DNA of 38,311 nt from Gemmatimonadota bacterium (GCA_016713435.1 JADJPD010000024.1:1-38311), one strand, 5' to 3'. Numbered from the stretch's first letter, positions 24,274 through 31,958 are shown. The notes: generated by a model not told the origin, from the letters alone. Made by a program: numbers and translations.

Positions 24274-24681
24274 ATGAAAGCCTCTGACGCGATGGTCCCG
24301 AACCCCTTCGTCGCGGTGGCCAACGCCTCCGCCGCCGAAGTGGCCATCATGTTCCGCACCCGGAACATCTCCGTGGTGCCCGTGGTGGACGACCACCGCA
24401 CCCGCCGCTTCCTCGGCGTCCTCTCCGACCGCGACCTGGTCACCCGCTGCCTGGCCGTGGGCCAGGAGCCGGGGACCACGCGCTCGGACACCATCATGCG
24501 CACCGACAGCTGCGTGGTGGGCCCCGACACCGAGCTCGACGGCTTCCAGCTCTACATGAACCAGGACCCCAACGACACCCACCTCCGCGCCACCATCACC
24601 GTGGTGGACTCGGAGCACCGGGTCATCGGCTTCATCAGCCACCCGGAGCAGGTGGCCGGGCTCAAGATCATCTGGCGCTGA
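24274..24681 (+). CDS. CBS domain pair protein
   Basis: A 135-residue stand-alone CBS (Bateman) module from ATG 24274. The first CBS motif reads MKASDAMVPNPFVAV ... ISVVPVVDD ... FLGVLSDRDLVTRCLA. The second begins IMRTDSCVVGPDTELDGF and ends VIGFISHPEQVAGL. Such proteins bind adenine nucleotides and regulate partner enzymes or channels. The second repeat has an unusual insert (MNQDPNDTHLRATITVVD) in place of the usual IRRLPVVD strand. No partner can be named from the neighbours. A 66-base gap separates it from the patatin gene. Confidence 0.85.
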   Translation: MKASDAMVPNPFVAVANASAAEVAIMFRTRNISVVPVVDDHRTRRFLGVLSDRDLVTRCLAVGQEPGTTRSDTIMRTDSCVVGPDTELDGFQLYMNQDPNDTHLRATITVVDSEHRVIGFISHPEQVAGLKIIWR

Positions 24682-24685
24682 GCGC

Positions 24686-25111
24686 GTGATCCCGCCCCGC
24701 ATCTTCACCCTGCGCGAGGCCGAGGCGACGCTGCCGCTGGTGCGTCGCATCGTCACCGACCTCCGGCGCACGCATCCGCGCTGGCAGGAGCTGGTGGCGC
24801 GCTACGAGGTGCTGACGGGACCCCTCACCGCCAACGACCAGGAGCCGCCCGAGCTCATCGCCATCCGGGAGGCCATCACCCGGGAGGCCGAGGTCATCAA
24901 CGGCTACCTGCAGGAGCTCGAGGCCCTCGGCGTCCACTTCAAGGGCTTCGAGCTGGGCCTCGTGGATTTCTACGCCCTCCGCGACGACCACCTCGTCTTC
25001 CTCTGCTGGAAGCCGGACGAGGAGCACATCACCCACTGGCACGAGGTGGACGCCGGCTTCGCCGGCCGCCAGCCGGTGGACCAAGGCAGTTTCATCACCA
25101 CGGTATCCTGA
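24686..25111 (+). CDS. DUF2203 family protein
   Basis: A 141-residue protein starting at GTG 24686, five bases after the CBS gene. It begins RIFTLREAEATLPLVRRIV and continues with a helical region (about 30-85). It ends with the DUF2203 signature: LGLVDFYALRDD, VFLCWKPDEEHITHWHEVDAGFAGRQPV. The family is widespread and uncharacterised; conserved His, Glu and Asp in the WHEVDAGF segment suggest a metal or acid site. Its TGA overlaps the next ATG (TGATG), so it is coupled to the membrane protein downstream. Function unknown. Confidence 0.85.
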   Translation: MIPPRIFTLREAEATLPLVRRIVTDLRRTHPRWQELVARYEVLTGPLTANDQEPPELIAIREAITREAEVINGYLQELEALGVHFKGFELGLVDFYALRDDHLVFLCWKPDEEHITHWHEVDAGFAGRQPVDQGSFITTVS

Positions 25112-25557
25112 TGACCCTCTGGTATCTCGCCCACATCCTCGGCTTCACCCTCTGGCTCGGCGGCGGGCTCGCCGGCATGGCCATCGGCATCAAGGGGAAG
25201 CAGGAGGAGCGGAGCGCGCAGGCGCTCATCGTCCGGCAGCTCGGCTTCATCCACCAGATCCTGCTGCTGCCGGGCATCGTGCTGACCATCGCCTCCGGCG
25301 CGGTGCTCACCATGCCGGCCATGCGCCAGCCGAGCCCCAGCGCCTGGCTCTACGTCATGCAGCTCGGCGGGGTCATCGCCGCCATCCTCGTGATCTTCGT
25401 GTCGATCCCCACGCTGGGCCGCCTGCAGCGCGTCTCCCCGGTCGGGGAGACCGCCCCTCGCTTCGACGCGCTGCGGAAGCGGCAGTCAGTGTCGGGGATG
25501 ATTGCCGGGAACCTCGGGCTGCTGGCGCTGCTCGCCGGGGTGCTGACCAAGTACTGA
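25111..25557 (+). CDS. four-helix integral membrane protein
   Basis: A 148-residue membrane protein of unknown function. Hydrophobic segments: YLAHILGFTLWLGGGLAGMAIG; IHQILLLPGIVLTIASGAVLTM; LYVMQLGGVIAAILVIFVSIP; SGMIAGNLGLLALLAGVLTKY. The first carries a conserved-looking His (AHILGFTLWLGG) as in CopD or DUF2269-type proteins. It is co-transcribed with the DUF2203 gene (one-base overlap) and is the last gene before two hairpins. I could not assign a named family with confidence. Confidence 0.75.
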   Translation: MTLWYLAHILGFTLWLGGGLAGMAIGIKGKQEERSAQALIVRQLGFIHQILLLPGIVLTIASGAVLTMPAMRQPSPSAWLYVMQLGGVIAAILVIFVSIPTLGRLQRVSPVGETAPRFDALRKRQSVSGMIAGNLGLLALLAGVLTKY

Positions 25558-25576
25558 GCCGAGTCGTCTTCCGCGT

Positions 25577-25604
25577 GGCTGCCGCCATCGGTTCCGTGGC
25601 AGCC
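25577..25604 (+). other. stem-loop after the membrane protein gene
   Basis: GGCTGCC (25577-25583) and GGCAGCC (25598-25604) can pair. The stem lies 20 bases after the stop at 25557 and just before a stronger terminator hairpin, giving tandem structures. Confidence 0.4.
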
Positions 25605-25609
25605 TGATA

Positions 25610-25634
25610 CGCCCTCCATTACCCGTGGAGGGCG
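25610..25634 (+). terminator. Rho-independent-like terminator
   Basis: CGCCCTCCA (25610-25618) pairs perfectly with TGGAGGGCG (25626-25634) around a 7-base loop, followed by CTTTG. It ends the run that includes the CBS, DUF2203 and membrane protein genes. Confidence 0.75.
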
Positions 25635-25924
25635 CTTTGCCGTGGCACGGTCACGGAGCGTCGGAGATGGCCTCGCTGGCGCCGGGCGGGGCTGCGCCGC
25701 CGGTCGGCGCTCGGGCCGCCGGCCCGGCGCGGTCTCGGCGGCCTGGCGGGGTGCGTGGTCGGTGCTGGGCGGGCGTGGGCCGCGCGCCGGGGGTGGGCCT
25801 CGGTGCGCGGGCGGGGGGTTCCGCGGCGCAGGCCGCTGGGGGTCGCGGGCGCGGGGGGGCCGGGTGGTTGGTGTGAGGCGCGCCGGGCGTTGGGGTTGCA
25901 TGGATCCGGGGTCCGTCGCCCTCC
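25635..25924. other. gene-free G-rich intergenic stretch
   Basis: About 290 bases between convergent genes with no credible gene. The plus strand is strikingly G-rich, with repeated runs of three to seven Gs between about 25750 and 25880 (for example GGGCGGGCGTGGG and GCGGGGGGGCCGGG). Open frames crossing it on both strands are compositional and contain no recognisable domain. The strand bias is compatible with G-quadruplex formation. Confidence 0.6.
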
Positions 25925-25959
25925 GGCGGCCGCGGCCGGGCGCACGGCCGCGGGCCGCC
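25925..25959 (-). terminator. GC hairpin downstream of the PGPGW gene
   Basis: GGCGGCCGCGGCC (25925-25937) pairs with GGCCGCGGGCCGCC (25946-25959), with one bulged G and an 8-base loop. It lies just past the stop of the minus-strand membrane protein gene (25966). No T-tract is evident. Confidence 0.55.
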
Positions 25960-25965
25960 TCCCGC

Positions 25966-26373
25966 TCACCCCCGCAGCAGCCAGAACAGCGTCCAGTACC
26001 CCGCGACCAGCGCCGCCGCCGCCATCACCAGCACGAACAGCCCCCGCTCGAGCCACGACGCCGCCTCCCACGCCCGCCGCCCATGCGCCAGGAACGCGCG
26101 CAGCCCAACCTCCCCGCGATCCAGCAGCGTCGCCACCCGCTCCGACTGGCGCGCGATGAGCCCGCCGCCGACGGCGATGATCAGGAAGCCCGGGCCCGGC
26201 GCCGGCAGTGCCACGAGGCCGAGCACCACGATCACCACGCCGAGCACCATGAGCAGGTGGTCCGTGGCGCGCCCCTTCTTCCCCCGGCTCGCCGCCCGGT
26301 GATAGGCGCGAAACCGCTCGCCCGGCGGTGAGTGCTTCAGGATCTCCAGGGTGCCCCGTTCGTCCTGCGCCAT
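25966..26373 (-). CDS. PGPGW-family transmembrane protein
   Basis: A 135-residue protein from ATG 26373, which is preceded by a purine-rich ribosome site (GGAGGAGGAAAGGGGGAGGG); the longer open frame upstream is not supported. A charged N-terminus (about 1-40) precedes a first helix LLMVLGVVIVVLGLVALPAPGPG. The PGPGF sequence there corresponds to the family motif PGPGW. The segment FLIIAVGGGLIARQSERVATLLDR follows. A C-terminal helix pair (GLFVLVMAAAALVAGYWTLFWLL) completes it. The family is uncharacterised. It is divergent from the small membrane protein at 26491, with about 117 bases between them. Confidence 0.82.
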   Translation of the reverse strand: MAQDERGTLEILKHSPPGERFRAYHRAASRGKKGRATDHLLMVLGVVIVVLGLVALPAPGPGFLIIAVGGGLIARQSERVATLLDRGEVGLRAFLAHGRRAWEAASWLERGLFVLVMAAAALVAGYWTLFWLLRG

Positions 26374-26490
26374 GGCCCTCCCCCTTTCCTCCTCCGGGAC
26401 GGCCGTGGCGCGGGAAGCGACACTACCCCCCGGCCGCGTGTCGCCGAGCGCAGCATCGGGCGTCCCTTTCCCACCACCAAGGAGGTAGTC

Positions 26491-26886
26491 ATGACTGCAC
26501 CCGCCTCCCCCTCCCCCTGGCGCGCCAACGGGACCATGCTGATGCTGTTCCTCGGCGTCCCGGTGATCTGGGCGCTGCACCTGCTCGTCAGCCTCTACAT
26601 CCTGGGCGCCGGCTGCGGCGGCACCCTCGAGCGGCCCCGGCTCTGGCTGGGCGCGCTCACGGTCGCCGCGCTCCTCGCCGCCGTCCGGGTGGGGCACCGT
26701 GCCTGGGCGGAGGCGCGCGCGCTGACCCTCGACGATCGCCCCGCCGCCCTGGAGCCGGACCTGCCCACCGTGGGCCCAGGCGATGGGCGCTTCCTCACCC
26801 GGGTCGGCGGTGGCATCGCCGGGATCTTCATCCTCGGCATCCTGCTCCTCGCGCTCCCGCTCCTTGCCCGGCCGCTCTGCGAGTAG
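26491..26886 (+). CDS. small integral membrane protein, unknown function
   Basis: A 131-residue protein with the best ribosome site in the window: AAGGAGGT lies seven bases before ATG 26491. Three hydrophobic segments are visible: MLMLFLGVPVIWALHLLVSLYIL (with a His in the helix), LWLGALTVAALLAAVRVG and VGGGIAGIFILGILLLALPLLARPLC. The pattern of a first helix with PxxWxLHxxxSY and a following Cys resembles small membrane proteins found near haem-copper oxidase genes, but no oxidase gene is nearby. Family not recognised. Confidence 0.72.
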   Translation: MTAPASPSPWRANGTMLMLFLGVPVIWALHLLVSLYILGAGCGGTLERPRLWLGALTVAALLAAVRVGHRAWAEARALTLDDRPAALEPDLPTVGPGDGRFLTRVGGGIAGIFILGILLLALPLLARPLCE

Positions 26887-26939
26887 TCGCGTGGCCCGGC
26901 GGCGGCTAGCTTCCCGCCATCTCCCGCCGCCGGGTCGTG

Positions 26940-27398
26940 ATGCCGCGCATCTTCGTCCACGCCTTCTCCGTCCCCCCCGACGCCATCGACGTGGCCAACC
27001 ACGTCAACAACCTGGCGTACCTCCGCTGGATGCAGGAGGTGGCCATCCAGCACTCGGCCGCGCGCGGCTGGCCCATGGAGCGCTACCTCGCCCTCGGGCA
27101 GGCCTGGGTGGTGCGCTCGCACTTCATCGAGTACCTGCGCCCGGCGTTCCTCGGCGAGGCGCTCTCGCTCATCACCTACGTCTGCAACCTGAAGCGCCAG
27201 AGCTCGCTCCGACGGTACCTCTTCTACCGGCCCGCGGACCAGCAGGTGGTGGCCCGCGCCGAGACCAACTGGGTCTTCGTGAAGCTGGCGGACGGACGCC
27301 CCCTCCCGATCCCGGACGAGCTCGGCCGCTCGTTCGAGCTCATCCCCGACGAGGAGGACGTGCTGGTCACCCTGGGCCTGCGCCCGGCCGGCGGCTGA
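26940..27398 (+). CDS. acyl-CoA thioesterase, 4HBT/YbgC-like hotdog
   Basis: A 152-residue hotdog protein from ATG 26940 (GTG 26937 directly precedes it). DAIDVANHVNNLAYLRWMQEVAIQHS matches the 4-hydroxybenzoyl-CoA thioesterase/YbgC active-site region, where the usual D-x-x-G-H-V-N-N-x-x-Y has Asp then A-N-H-V-N-N. The following strands (VVRSHFIEYLRPAFLGEALSLITYV, AETNWVFVKLADGRPLPIP) are standard. It should hydrolyse acyl-CoA or acyl-ACP thioesters in the cytoplasm. It is a different subfamily from the thioesterase at 22880. A TAGCTT hexamer at 26907-26912 may be its -10. Confidence 0.88.
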   Translation: MPRIFVHAFSVPPDAIDVANHVNNLAYLRWMQEVAIQHSAARGWPMERYLALGQAWVVRSHFIEYLRPAFLGEALSLITYVCNLKRQSSLRRYLFYRPADQQVVARAETNWVFVKLADGRPLPIPDELGRSFELIPDEEDVLVTLGLRPAGG

Positions 27399-27458
27399 CC
27401 CGGGTTCCCGTGCGCCCCGGTCGGCGATACTTTGTGGCGACCCGCACCCGGCCCTCCC

Positions 27459-27908
27459 ATGCTCCTGCTGCAGACCATCCCGACCGCCGACGCCGTGTCC
27501 CATGGCATCCAGCTCGCCGTGGCGCCGGTGTTCCTCCTCTCCGGCGTCGGGGTCACCCTGGGCGTCCTGGCCAACCGGCTGGCGCGCATCATTGACCGCG
27601 CCCGGCTGGTCGAGAACCGCCCCGTCGAGGACAACCTGGAGCAGGTCAAGGAAGAACTGGCCCGGCTGCAGAGCCGCGCCCGCCTCATCCACCGCGCCAT
27701 CACCCTCTTCGTGAGCGCGGCGCTCCTCATCTGCCTGCTCATCGCCGGGTTCTTCCTCACCGTCCTCATCGACTTCAACCTCGGCGCCATCCAGGCCGGG
27801 CTCTTCACGCTGGCCATGCTCTGCCTCATCGGCGGCTACCTGCACCTCCTGCGCGAGATCTTCCTGGCCGTCCACACCCTCAAGTTCGCGCCGCGCGTGA
27901 AGGGGTAG
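27459..27908 (+). CDS. DUF2721 family membrane protein
   Basis: A 149-residue membrane protein from ATG 27459. The first helix AVAPVFLLSGVGVTLGVLANRLARIIDRARLVE matches the DUF2721 signature (LxxxxxRLxRIxDRxR). A charged helical linker (EDNLEQVKEELARLQSRARLI) follows, then two helices (AITLFVSAALLICLLIAGFFLTVL; IQAGLFTLAMLCLIGGYLHLLREIFLA). The family is widespread and uncharacterised. TACTTT at 27428-27433 could be its -10. The next 287 bases contain a dispersed repeat and no gene. Confidence 0.87.
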   Translation: MLLLQTIPTADAVSHGIQLAVAPVFLLSGVGVTLGVLANRLARIIDRARLVENRPVEDNLEQVKEELARLQSRARLIHRAITLFVSAALLICLLIAGFFLTVLIDFNLGAIQAGLFTLAMLCLIGGYLHLLREIFLAVHTLKFAPRVKG

Positions 27909-27951
27909 GCGGCGTCGCCCGGTGCGTCGGCTCGGCTGGGGCCTGCGAGCT

Positions 27952-28163
27952 CAACGCAGAGGCGCAGAGGGCGCAGAGGAACGCGGAGGCACCGCACCGA
28001 CATGGCGGGCCGGGTCAGCCCGCCACGTGGTTACGGGGGGTGTGTTCGGGTTCGGCAACGAACCCCACCCCCGGGGAACCCCACCACAGACACGACGAGC
28101 CCGGGACTGGCAACCTGCCGTCCCGGGCTCGATCCCTCCGCGTTCTCTGCGTCCTCCGCGTTG
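27952..28163. repeat. dispersed intergenic repeat, copy 1, with inverted purine-rich ends
   Basis: The left end (27952-27989) is a run of GCAGAGG-like units (CGCAGAGGCGCAGAGGGCGC and onward). The right end (28135-28163) is the same motif inverted (CCTCCGCGTTCTCTGCGTCC). Between them is a strong stem-loop at 28097-28130 (GAGCCCGGGA pairing with TCCCGGGCTC, plus an inner GGCA/TGCC). In reverse orientation, the block GGTTGCCAGTCCCGGGCTCG also occurs, with one change, in the copy at 32931-33129. The element fills the gap between the DUF2721 and mutY genes. Confidence 0.65.
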
Positions 28164-28195
28164 ATTCACACCGCGAGCCCGCGAAGGCAACGCCC

Positions 28196-28855
28196 TCAGC
28201 GACGCCCCCCCGTCGCGCACGCCGAACGCACCGGGCACACCTCGCACCGCGCCACCCGCGCCGTGCAGATCAGCGCCCCGAGCTCCATGATGGCCTGGTT
28301 GAACGTCCAGGCCGGCAGCCCCGCCCGTGGCTGCAGCAGCTGCGCCGTGGCCCAGATGCGCCTCTCGCCCCGGGCGCCTGTGGCGCGCGGGTGGAAGGCG
28401 CGGCGGATCACTCGCCCGACGTTGGTGTCCACCGCCGGCGTCGCCCGCTCGAAGGCGAAGGTGGCCACGGCCCCCGCCGTGTACCGCCCCACGCCGGGCA
28501 GCGCCAGCAGCCGCTCCGGCTCGCTCGGCAGCCGCCCGGCGTGCTCCGCCACCACGACTTGCGCCAGGCGGTGGAGGTTCGTGGCCCGCCGGTAGTAGCC
28601 GAGGCCCTGCCAGAGGGTGTGGACCTCGTGCTGCTCCGCCAGGGCCAGCTCCTCCAGCGTGGGGAAGCGGGCCAGGAAGCGCGCGTAGAAATCGGTCACC
28701 CGCGCCACCTGCGTCTGCTGCAGCATGACCTCGGAGACCAGCACGTGGTAGGGATCGCGGGTACGCCGCCAGGGGAGGTCGCGCCCCTCCCGCCGGAACC
28801 AGCGGGTCAGGCGCCGCCGAAAGGCGAGCTGGCGAGGGGTGGACTTGGGCGGCAT
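28196..28855 (-). CDS. mutY: A/G-specific adenine glycosylase, short form lacking the C-terminal domain
   Basis: MutY removes adenine mispaired with 8-oxoguanine. It reads from ATG 28855 (MPPKSTPRQLAF) for 219 residues. Catalytic Glu42 is in VSEVMLQQTQV, the helix-hairpin-helix is LPGVGRYTAGAV, and catalytic Asp143 is in AVDTNVGRV. The [4Fe-4S] cluster Cys are 197, 204, 207 and 213 (C-x6-C-x2-C-x5-C). Typical MutY proteins are about 350 residues because a Nudix-like C-terminal domain recognises 8-oxoG; here the protein ends six residues after the last cluster Cys. Position 125 is Tyr where E. coli MutY has Ser, as also in some actinobacterial MutY and archaeal thymine glycosylases. The stop adjoins repeat copy 1, so truncation by the repeat is possible. 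Confidence 0.88.
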   Translation of the reverse strand: MPPKSTPRQLAFRRRLTRWFRREGRDLPWRRTRDPYHVLVSEVMLQQTQVARVTDFYARFLARFPTLEELALAEQHEVHTLWQGLGYYRRATNLHRLAQVVVAEHAGRLPSEPERLLALPGVGRYTAGAVATFAFERATPAVDTNVGRVIRRAFHPRATGARGERRIWATAQLLQPRAGLPAWTFNQAIMELGALICTARVARCEVCPVRSACATGGRR

Positions 28856-28873
28856 GGCGGGCGAAGATATATC
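28845..28873 (+). promoter_or_regulatory. probable promoter of the mlaEFD operon
   Basis: TTGGGC (28845-28850), 17-base spacer, TATATC (28868-28873), then only four bases before ATG 28878. The mRNA would be leaderless or nearly so. The -35 lies inside the first codons of the divergent mutY gene. Confidence 0.45.
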
Positions 28874-28877
28874 CCAC

Positions 28878-29666
28878 ATGACCGCCACCGCCACGCTCGA
28901 CCCCCGCCGTGCCGCAGGCCGCTTCGTGCTGCAAGGCCTCGCGCACGTGGGGCGGATCAGCCTCATGATCGCCGAGATGGGTCGCTCCCTCGGCGAGTGG
29001 CGGGTGTGGGTGCCGCGGACCTTCACCGAGGCGTGGAACATCGGGGTGGGGAGCCTCCCGATCATCCTCCTCGTGGCCGGCTTCGCCGGCGCCGTGACGG
29101 CGCTCCAGACGGGCTACCAGTTCACCGGCAACATCCCCTACTACGTGGCCGGCTCCCTCATCGTGGAGTCGGTGGTGCTGGAGCTCGGCCCCGTGCTCAC
29201 CGGCCTCATCCTGGCGGGCCGCATCGGCGCCCGCTACGCCGCCGAACTCGGCACCATGCGCGTCACCGAGCAGATCGACGCGCTGGAGACGCTGGGCCGC
29301 TCGCCCGCGAGCCACCTCGTGATCCCGCGCGTGCTCGCCGGCATCGTGATGATCCCCATCCTCACCGTCTTCGCCAACGTGGTGGGCATCATCTCCGGCT
29401 GGCTGGCCGTCTCGGCGGTGCTGCCGGTGACCAACGCCGACTTCACCTACGGCGCCCGCATCTTCTGGAAGCCGTTCGACGCCTACTACTCCATCATCAA
29501 GGGCTTCGCCTTCGGCACCTGCATCACGATCATCAGCTGCTACTTCGGCTTCAGCACCGAGCAGGGGGCGGAGGGCGTGGGGAAGAGCACCACCGCCGCC
29601 GTGGTGGCGAGCTGCGTCATGATCCTGCTGCTCGACACCCTCCTCGCCAAGCTGCTCCTCCACTGA
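28878..29666 (+). CDS. mlaE: MlaE-family ABC lipid transport permease
   Basis: A 262-residue inner-membrane permease of the MlaE/TGD1 (YrbE) type, forming the core of the MCE lipid transporter that moves phospholipids between the membranes. The N-terminal amphipathic region (VGRISLMIAEMGRSL) is followed by five hydrophobic segments. The conserved loops are LVAGFAGAVTALQTGYQF, LELGPVLTGLILAGRIGARYAAELGTMRVTEQIDALE and PRVLAGIVMIPILTVFANVVG. ATG 28878 was chosen because the longer frame would overlap the divergent mutY start. MlaF and MlaD follow directly. No MlaB or MlaC is present in the window. Confidence 0.93.
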   Translation: MTATATLDPRRAAGRFVLQGLAHVGRISLMIAEMGRSLGEWRVWVPRTFTEAWNIGVGSLPIILLVAGFAGAVTALQTGYQFTGNIPYYVAGSLIVESVVLELGPVLTGLILAGRIGARYAAELGTMRVTEQIDALETLGRSPASHLVIPRVLAGIVMIPILTVFANVVGIISGWLAVSAVLPVTNADFTYGARIFWKPFDAYYSIIKGFAFGTCITIISCYFGFSTEQGAEGVGKSTTAAVVASCVMILLLDTLLAKLLLH

Positions 29667-29670
29667 CCCC

Positions 29671-30423
29671 ATGATCGAGCTGCGCGGCGTCCGCAAGCGC
29701 TTCGGCCAGCAGGTGGTCCTCGACGGCGTGGACTTCACCGTCAACGACGGCGAGACCGTGGCCCTCCTCGGCCCCTCGGGCACGGGGAAGAGCGTCCTGC
29801 TCAAGCACATCGTGGGCCTCATCCACCAGGACGCGGGCGAGGTGATCGTGGACGGCAAGGACGTGGCGCGCCTCAAGCGCGAGCCGCTCCGCCACCTCCG
29901 CTCCACCATCGGGTACGTCTTCCAGAACGGTGCGCTCTTCGACTCCATGTCGGTGTACGAGAACATCCGCCTCGGCATCACCGACGAGCACAAGTTCCGC
30001 GACAAGGCTTTCTGCGACGAACGGGTGGCGCGCTGCCTCCAGCTCGTCAATCTGGCCCCCGAGACGGCGCTGAAGTACCCGGCCCAGCTCTCCGGCGGCA
30101 TGCGCAAGCGCGTCGGCATCTCGCGCGCCATCGCCGGGACGCCCAAGTACCTGCTCTACGACGAGCCCACCAGCGGCCTCGACCCGGTCAACTCGGACAT
30201 CATCGACGAGCTGGTCAAGAGCCTCGCCGCCGAGCTCGGCGTCACCAGCGTCATGGTGACCCACGACGTGCGCGGCGCCTTCCGCGTGGCCGACCGCCTG
30301 GCGCTGCTCACCGCCGGCCGGATCGTCCAGCAGGGCACGCCGCAGGAGTTCATCAAGTCGGAGATCCCGACCGTGCGCGAGTTCCTCGAGCGCGACTTCG
30401 GCAACCTCACCTTCGCCGCCTGA
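29671..30423 (+). CDS. mlaF: MlaF-family ABC transporter ATPase
   Basis: A 250-residue ATPase that powers the MCE lipid transporter. Walker A is GPSGTGKSV (about residues 33-41), the Q-loop lies in YVFQNGALFDSMSVYENI, the signature is LSGGMRKRVGISRAI (about 139), Walker B is YLLYDEPTSGLDP, and the H-loop is VTHDV. FQNGALFDSMSV and the Arg-rich signature LSGGMRKR are specific to the MlaF/TGD3 group. It starts four bases after the mlaE stop and ends four bases before mlaD, so it is part of one operon. Confidence 0.94.
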   Translation: MIELRGVRKRFGQQVVLDGVDFTVNDGETVALLGPSGTGKSVLLKHIVGLIHQDAGEVIVDGKDVARLKREPLRHLRSTIGYVFQNGALFDSMSVYENIRLGITDEHKFRDKAFCDERVARCLQLVNLAPETALKYPAQLSGGMRKRVGISRAIAGTPKYLLYDEPTSGLDPVNSDIIDELVKSLAAELGVTSVMVTHDVRGAFRVADRLALLTAGRIVQQGTPQEFIKSEIPTVREFLERDFGNLTFAA

Positions 30424-30427
30424 GCCC

Positions 30428-31315
30428 ATGGACCTGCACTACCAGAAGGAAATCACCGTCGGCGGCCTGGTCCTGGCCGGGATCGGGCTGTTCGTCGTGG
30501 GCACCATGTGGCTCAAGGGTGCCACCTTCAAGGCGCCCGGGCGGGTGGCCATCGTCGAGTTCGCCGACGTGGGCACGCTCAAGGTGGACAATGAGGTGGC
30601 CGTGAGCGGTGTCGTGATGGGCAAGGTGAGCGAGGTGGACTTCATGGGCCCGGGCCGCGTGCTCGTGACGCTCTCCCTCCCCGAGCAGCTCGACCTGCGT
30701 GCCGACGCCACCGCCAAGGTGGAGTCGAGCATCTTCGCCAGCGGCAGCCGCCTCCTCCTCGATCCCGGCCACGCCCCGCAGCCGCTCCCCGACGGCGCCG
30801 TCATCCCCGGCGCCACCGACGCCGGGCTCTTCGCCAAGGGCGCCGTCCTCGCCGACCGCGCCGACTCCGTGATGATCGGCCTCCAGGCCATCGCCAACCA
30901 GAAGACGGCCGACGAGCTGACCCGCACCCTCCAGAACCTCTCGTCGGTGCTCGCCACCATGAACACCCGCCTGCCGCGCACCATGAGCGAGGCGGAGAAG
31001 ACCATGGTGGCCCTGCAGGCGCTCTCCCGCCGCCTCGACAGCACCATCGCCGCCGTCCCCGTGGCCAACGCCGTGGAGCGGGCGGACACCCTGGCGCGGA
31101 ACCTCTCCGACATGTCGCTGCAGCTCCGCACCACCGGCGCCCGGCTCGACACGCTCATCGCCCGCATGAACGCGGGGCAGGGCACCCTCGGCAAGTTTGC
31201 CACCGACACCAGCTTCTATGTCGAGGCGCGGCAGACCATGGAGTCCATGCAGCGCCTCATCGACGAGCTGGCCAAGAACCCCGGCAAGATCTCGGTGCAG
31301 GTCAAGCTCTTCTGA
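30428..31315 (+). CDS. mlaD: MlaD-family MCE domain protein
   Basis: A 295-residue periplasmic lipid-binding protein held by an N-terminal helix (EITVGGLVLAGIGLFVVGTMWL). The MCE domain (about 35-115) shows FADVGTLKVDNEVAVSGVVMGKVSEVDF. After that a long helical region (about 130-290) contains heptad-like stretches (SLQLRTTGARLDTLIARM), as in MCE proteins that form hexameric rings with helical needles. It is longer than E. coli MlaD (about 183 residues), so it could bridge more of the periplasm. It ends with QTMESMQRLIDELAKNPGKISVQVKLF, a common ending in this group. Confidence 0.92.
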   Translation: MDLHYQKEITVGGLVLAGIGLFVVGTMWLKGATFKAPGRVAIVEFADVGTLKVDNEVAVSGVVMGKVSEVDFMGPGRVLVTLSLPEQLDLRADATAKVESSIFASGSRLLLDPGHAPQPLPDGAVIPGATDAGLFAKGAVLADRADSVMIGLQAIANQKTADELTRTLQNLSSVLATMNTRLPRTMSEAEKTMVALQALSRRLDSTIAAVPVANAVERADTLARNLSDMSLQLRTTGARLDTLIARMNAGQGTLGKFATDTSFYVEARQTMESMQRLIDELAKNPGKISVQVKLF

Positions 31316-31317
31316 CC

Positions 31318-31940
31318 ATGGAGCACGGCGCCCACCCGCTCCTCAGCCCCAAGTTCACCGAGGCGCTCCTCTACACCAGCGAGCTCCACGCCCGCCAGCG
31401 CCGGAAGGGCGGCCAGGTCCCCTTCCTGGCCCACCTCCTGGGCGTCACGTCCATTGTGCTCGAGGACGGCGGCAGCGAGGAGGAGGGGATCGGCGCCCTG
31501 CTGCATGATGCGGTGGAGGATCACCCGCGCGACGGCAAGACGGAGAAGGAGATCCTCGAGCGCTTCGGCCCCGGCGTCCACCGCATCGTGATGGGCTGCA
31601 CCGACACCTACCCCAACCTCCCGCGCAGCGAGTCCGCCCTCGCCCGCTGGGAGGCCCGCAAGCGGAAGTACATCGAGCACCTCCGCCACGAGGCCTTCCC
31701 TGACGTCCTCCGCGTCGCCGCCGCCGACAAGCTTTACAACGCCCGCTCCATCATCAACGACATGCGCCTCTGCGGCGACGACGTCTGGCACCGCTTCAGC
31801 GTCCCCCGCGAGAAGAGCCTCTGGTACTACCGCGAGGTGACCGCCGCCCTCCAGGAGGCCACCAGGGACCGCTCCCGCCTGGTGCGCGAGCCCCGCCGCC
31901 ATCGTCGGGGCGATGGAGCGCGGCGTCACCCGTCATCTAG
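31318..31940 (+). CDS. HD-domain metal-dependent phosphohydrolase (RelA/SpoT hydrolase-like), C-terminus uncertain
   Basis: The core of about 185 residues from ATG 31318 is clear: LLYTSELHARQRRKGGQVPFLAHLLGV (first His), GALLHDAVEDH (the HD pair followed by ED) and AADKLYNARSIINDM (the late Asp). This matches small stand-alone HD hydrolases related to the SpoT hydrolase domain, which may cleave (p)ppGpp-like nucleotides. After RSRLVRE the frame becomes Arg/Ser-rich and stays open to 32091, overlapping the RNase Z gene by more than 130 bases. An adjacent frame gives the more natural AAIVGAMERGVTRH. I infer one or two one-base indels near 31890-31940; TAG 31938-31940 is one possible stop. It directly follows mlaD. 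Confidence 0.75.
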
Positions 31941-31946
31941 CGGCGG

Positions 31947-31952
31947 TTATCT
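31947..31952 (+). promoter_or_regulatory. -10-like hexamer immediately before the RNase Z start
   Basis: TTATCT ends six bases before ATG 31959, which would place the transcription start at or next to the start codon (leaderless mRNA). No good -35 is visible 17 bases upstream (CGTCAC). Confidence 0.3.
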
Positions 31953-31958
31953 TCCCGC

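Noticed and set aside
25619..26331. Overlapping open frames on both strands through the G-rich gap
   Set aside because: They exist because the sequence lacks A and T for stop codons. There is no ribosome site, and the amino-acid composition is dominated by Gly, Arg, Ala and Pro.
27922..28164. Plus-strand open frame through repeat copy 1
   Set aside because: Its coding potential comes entirely from the purine-rich repeat; no homology or start signal.
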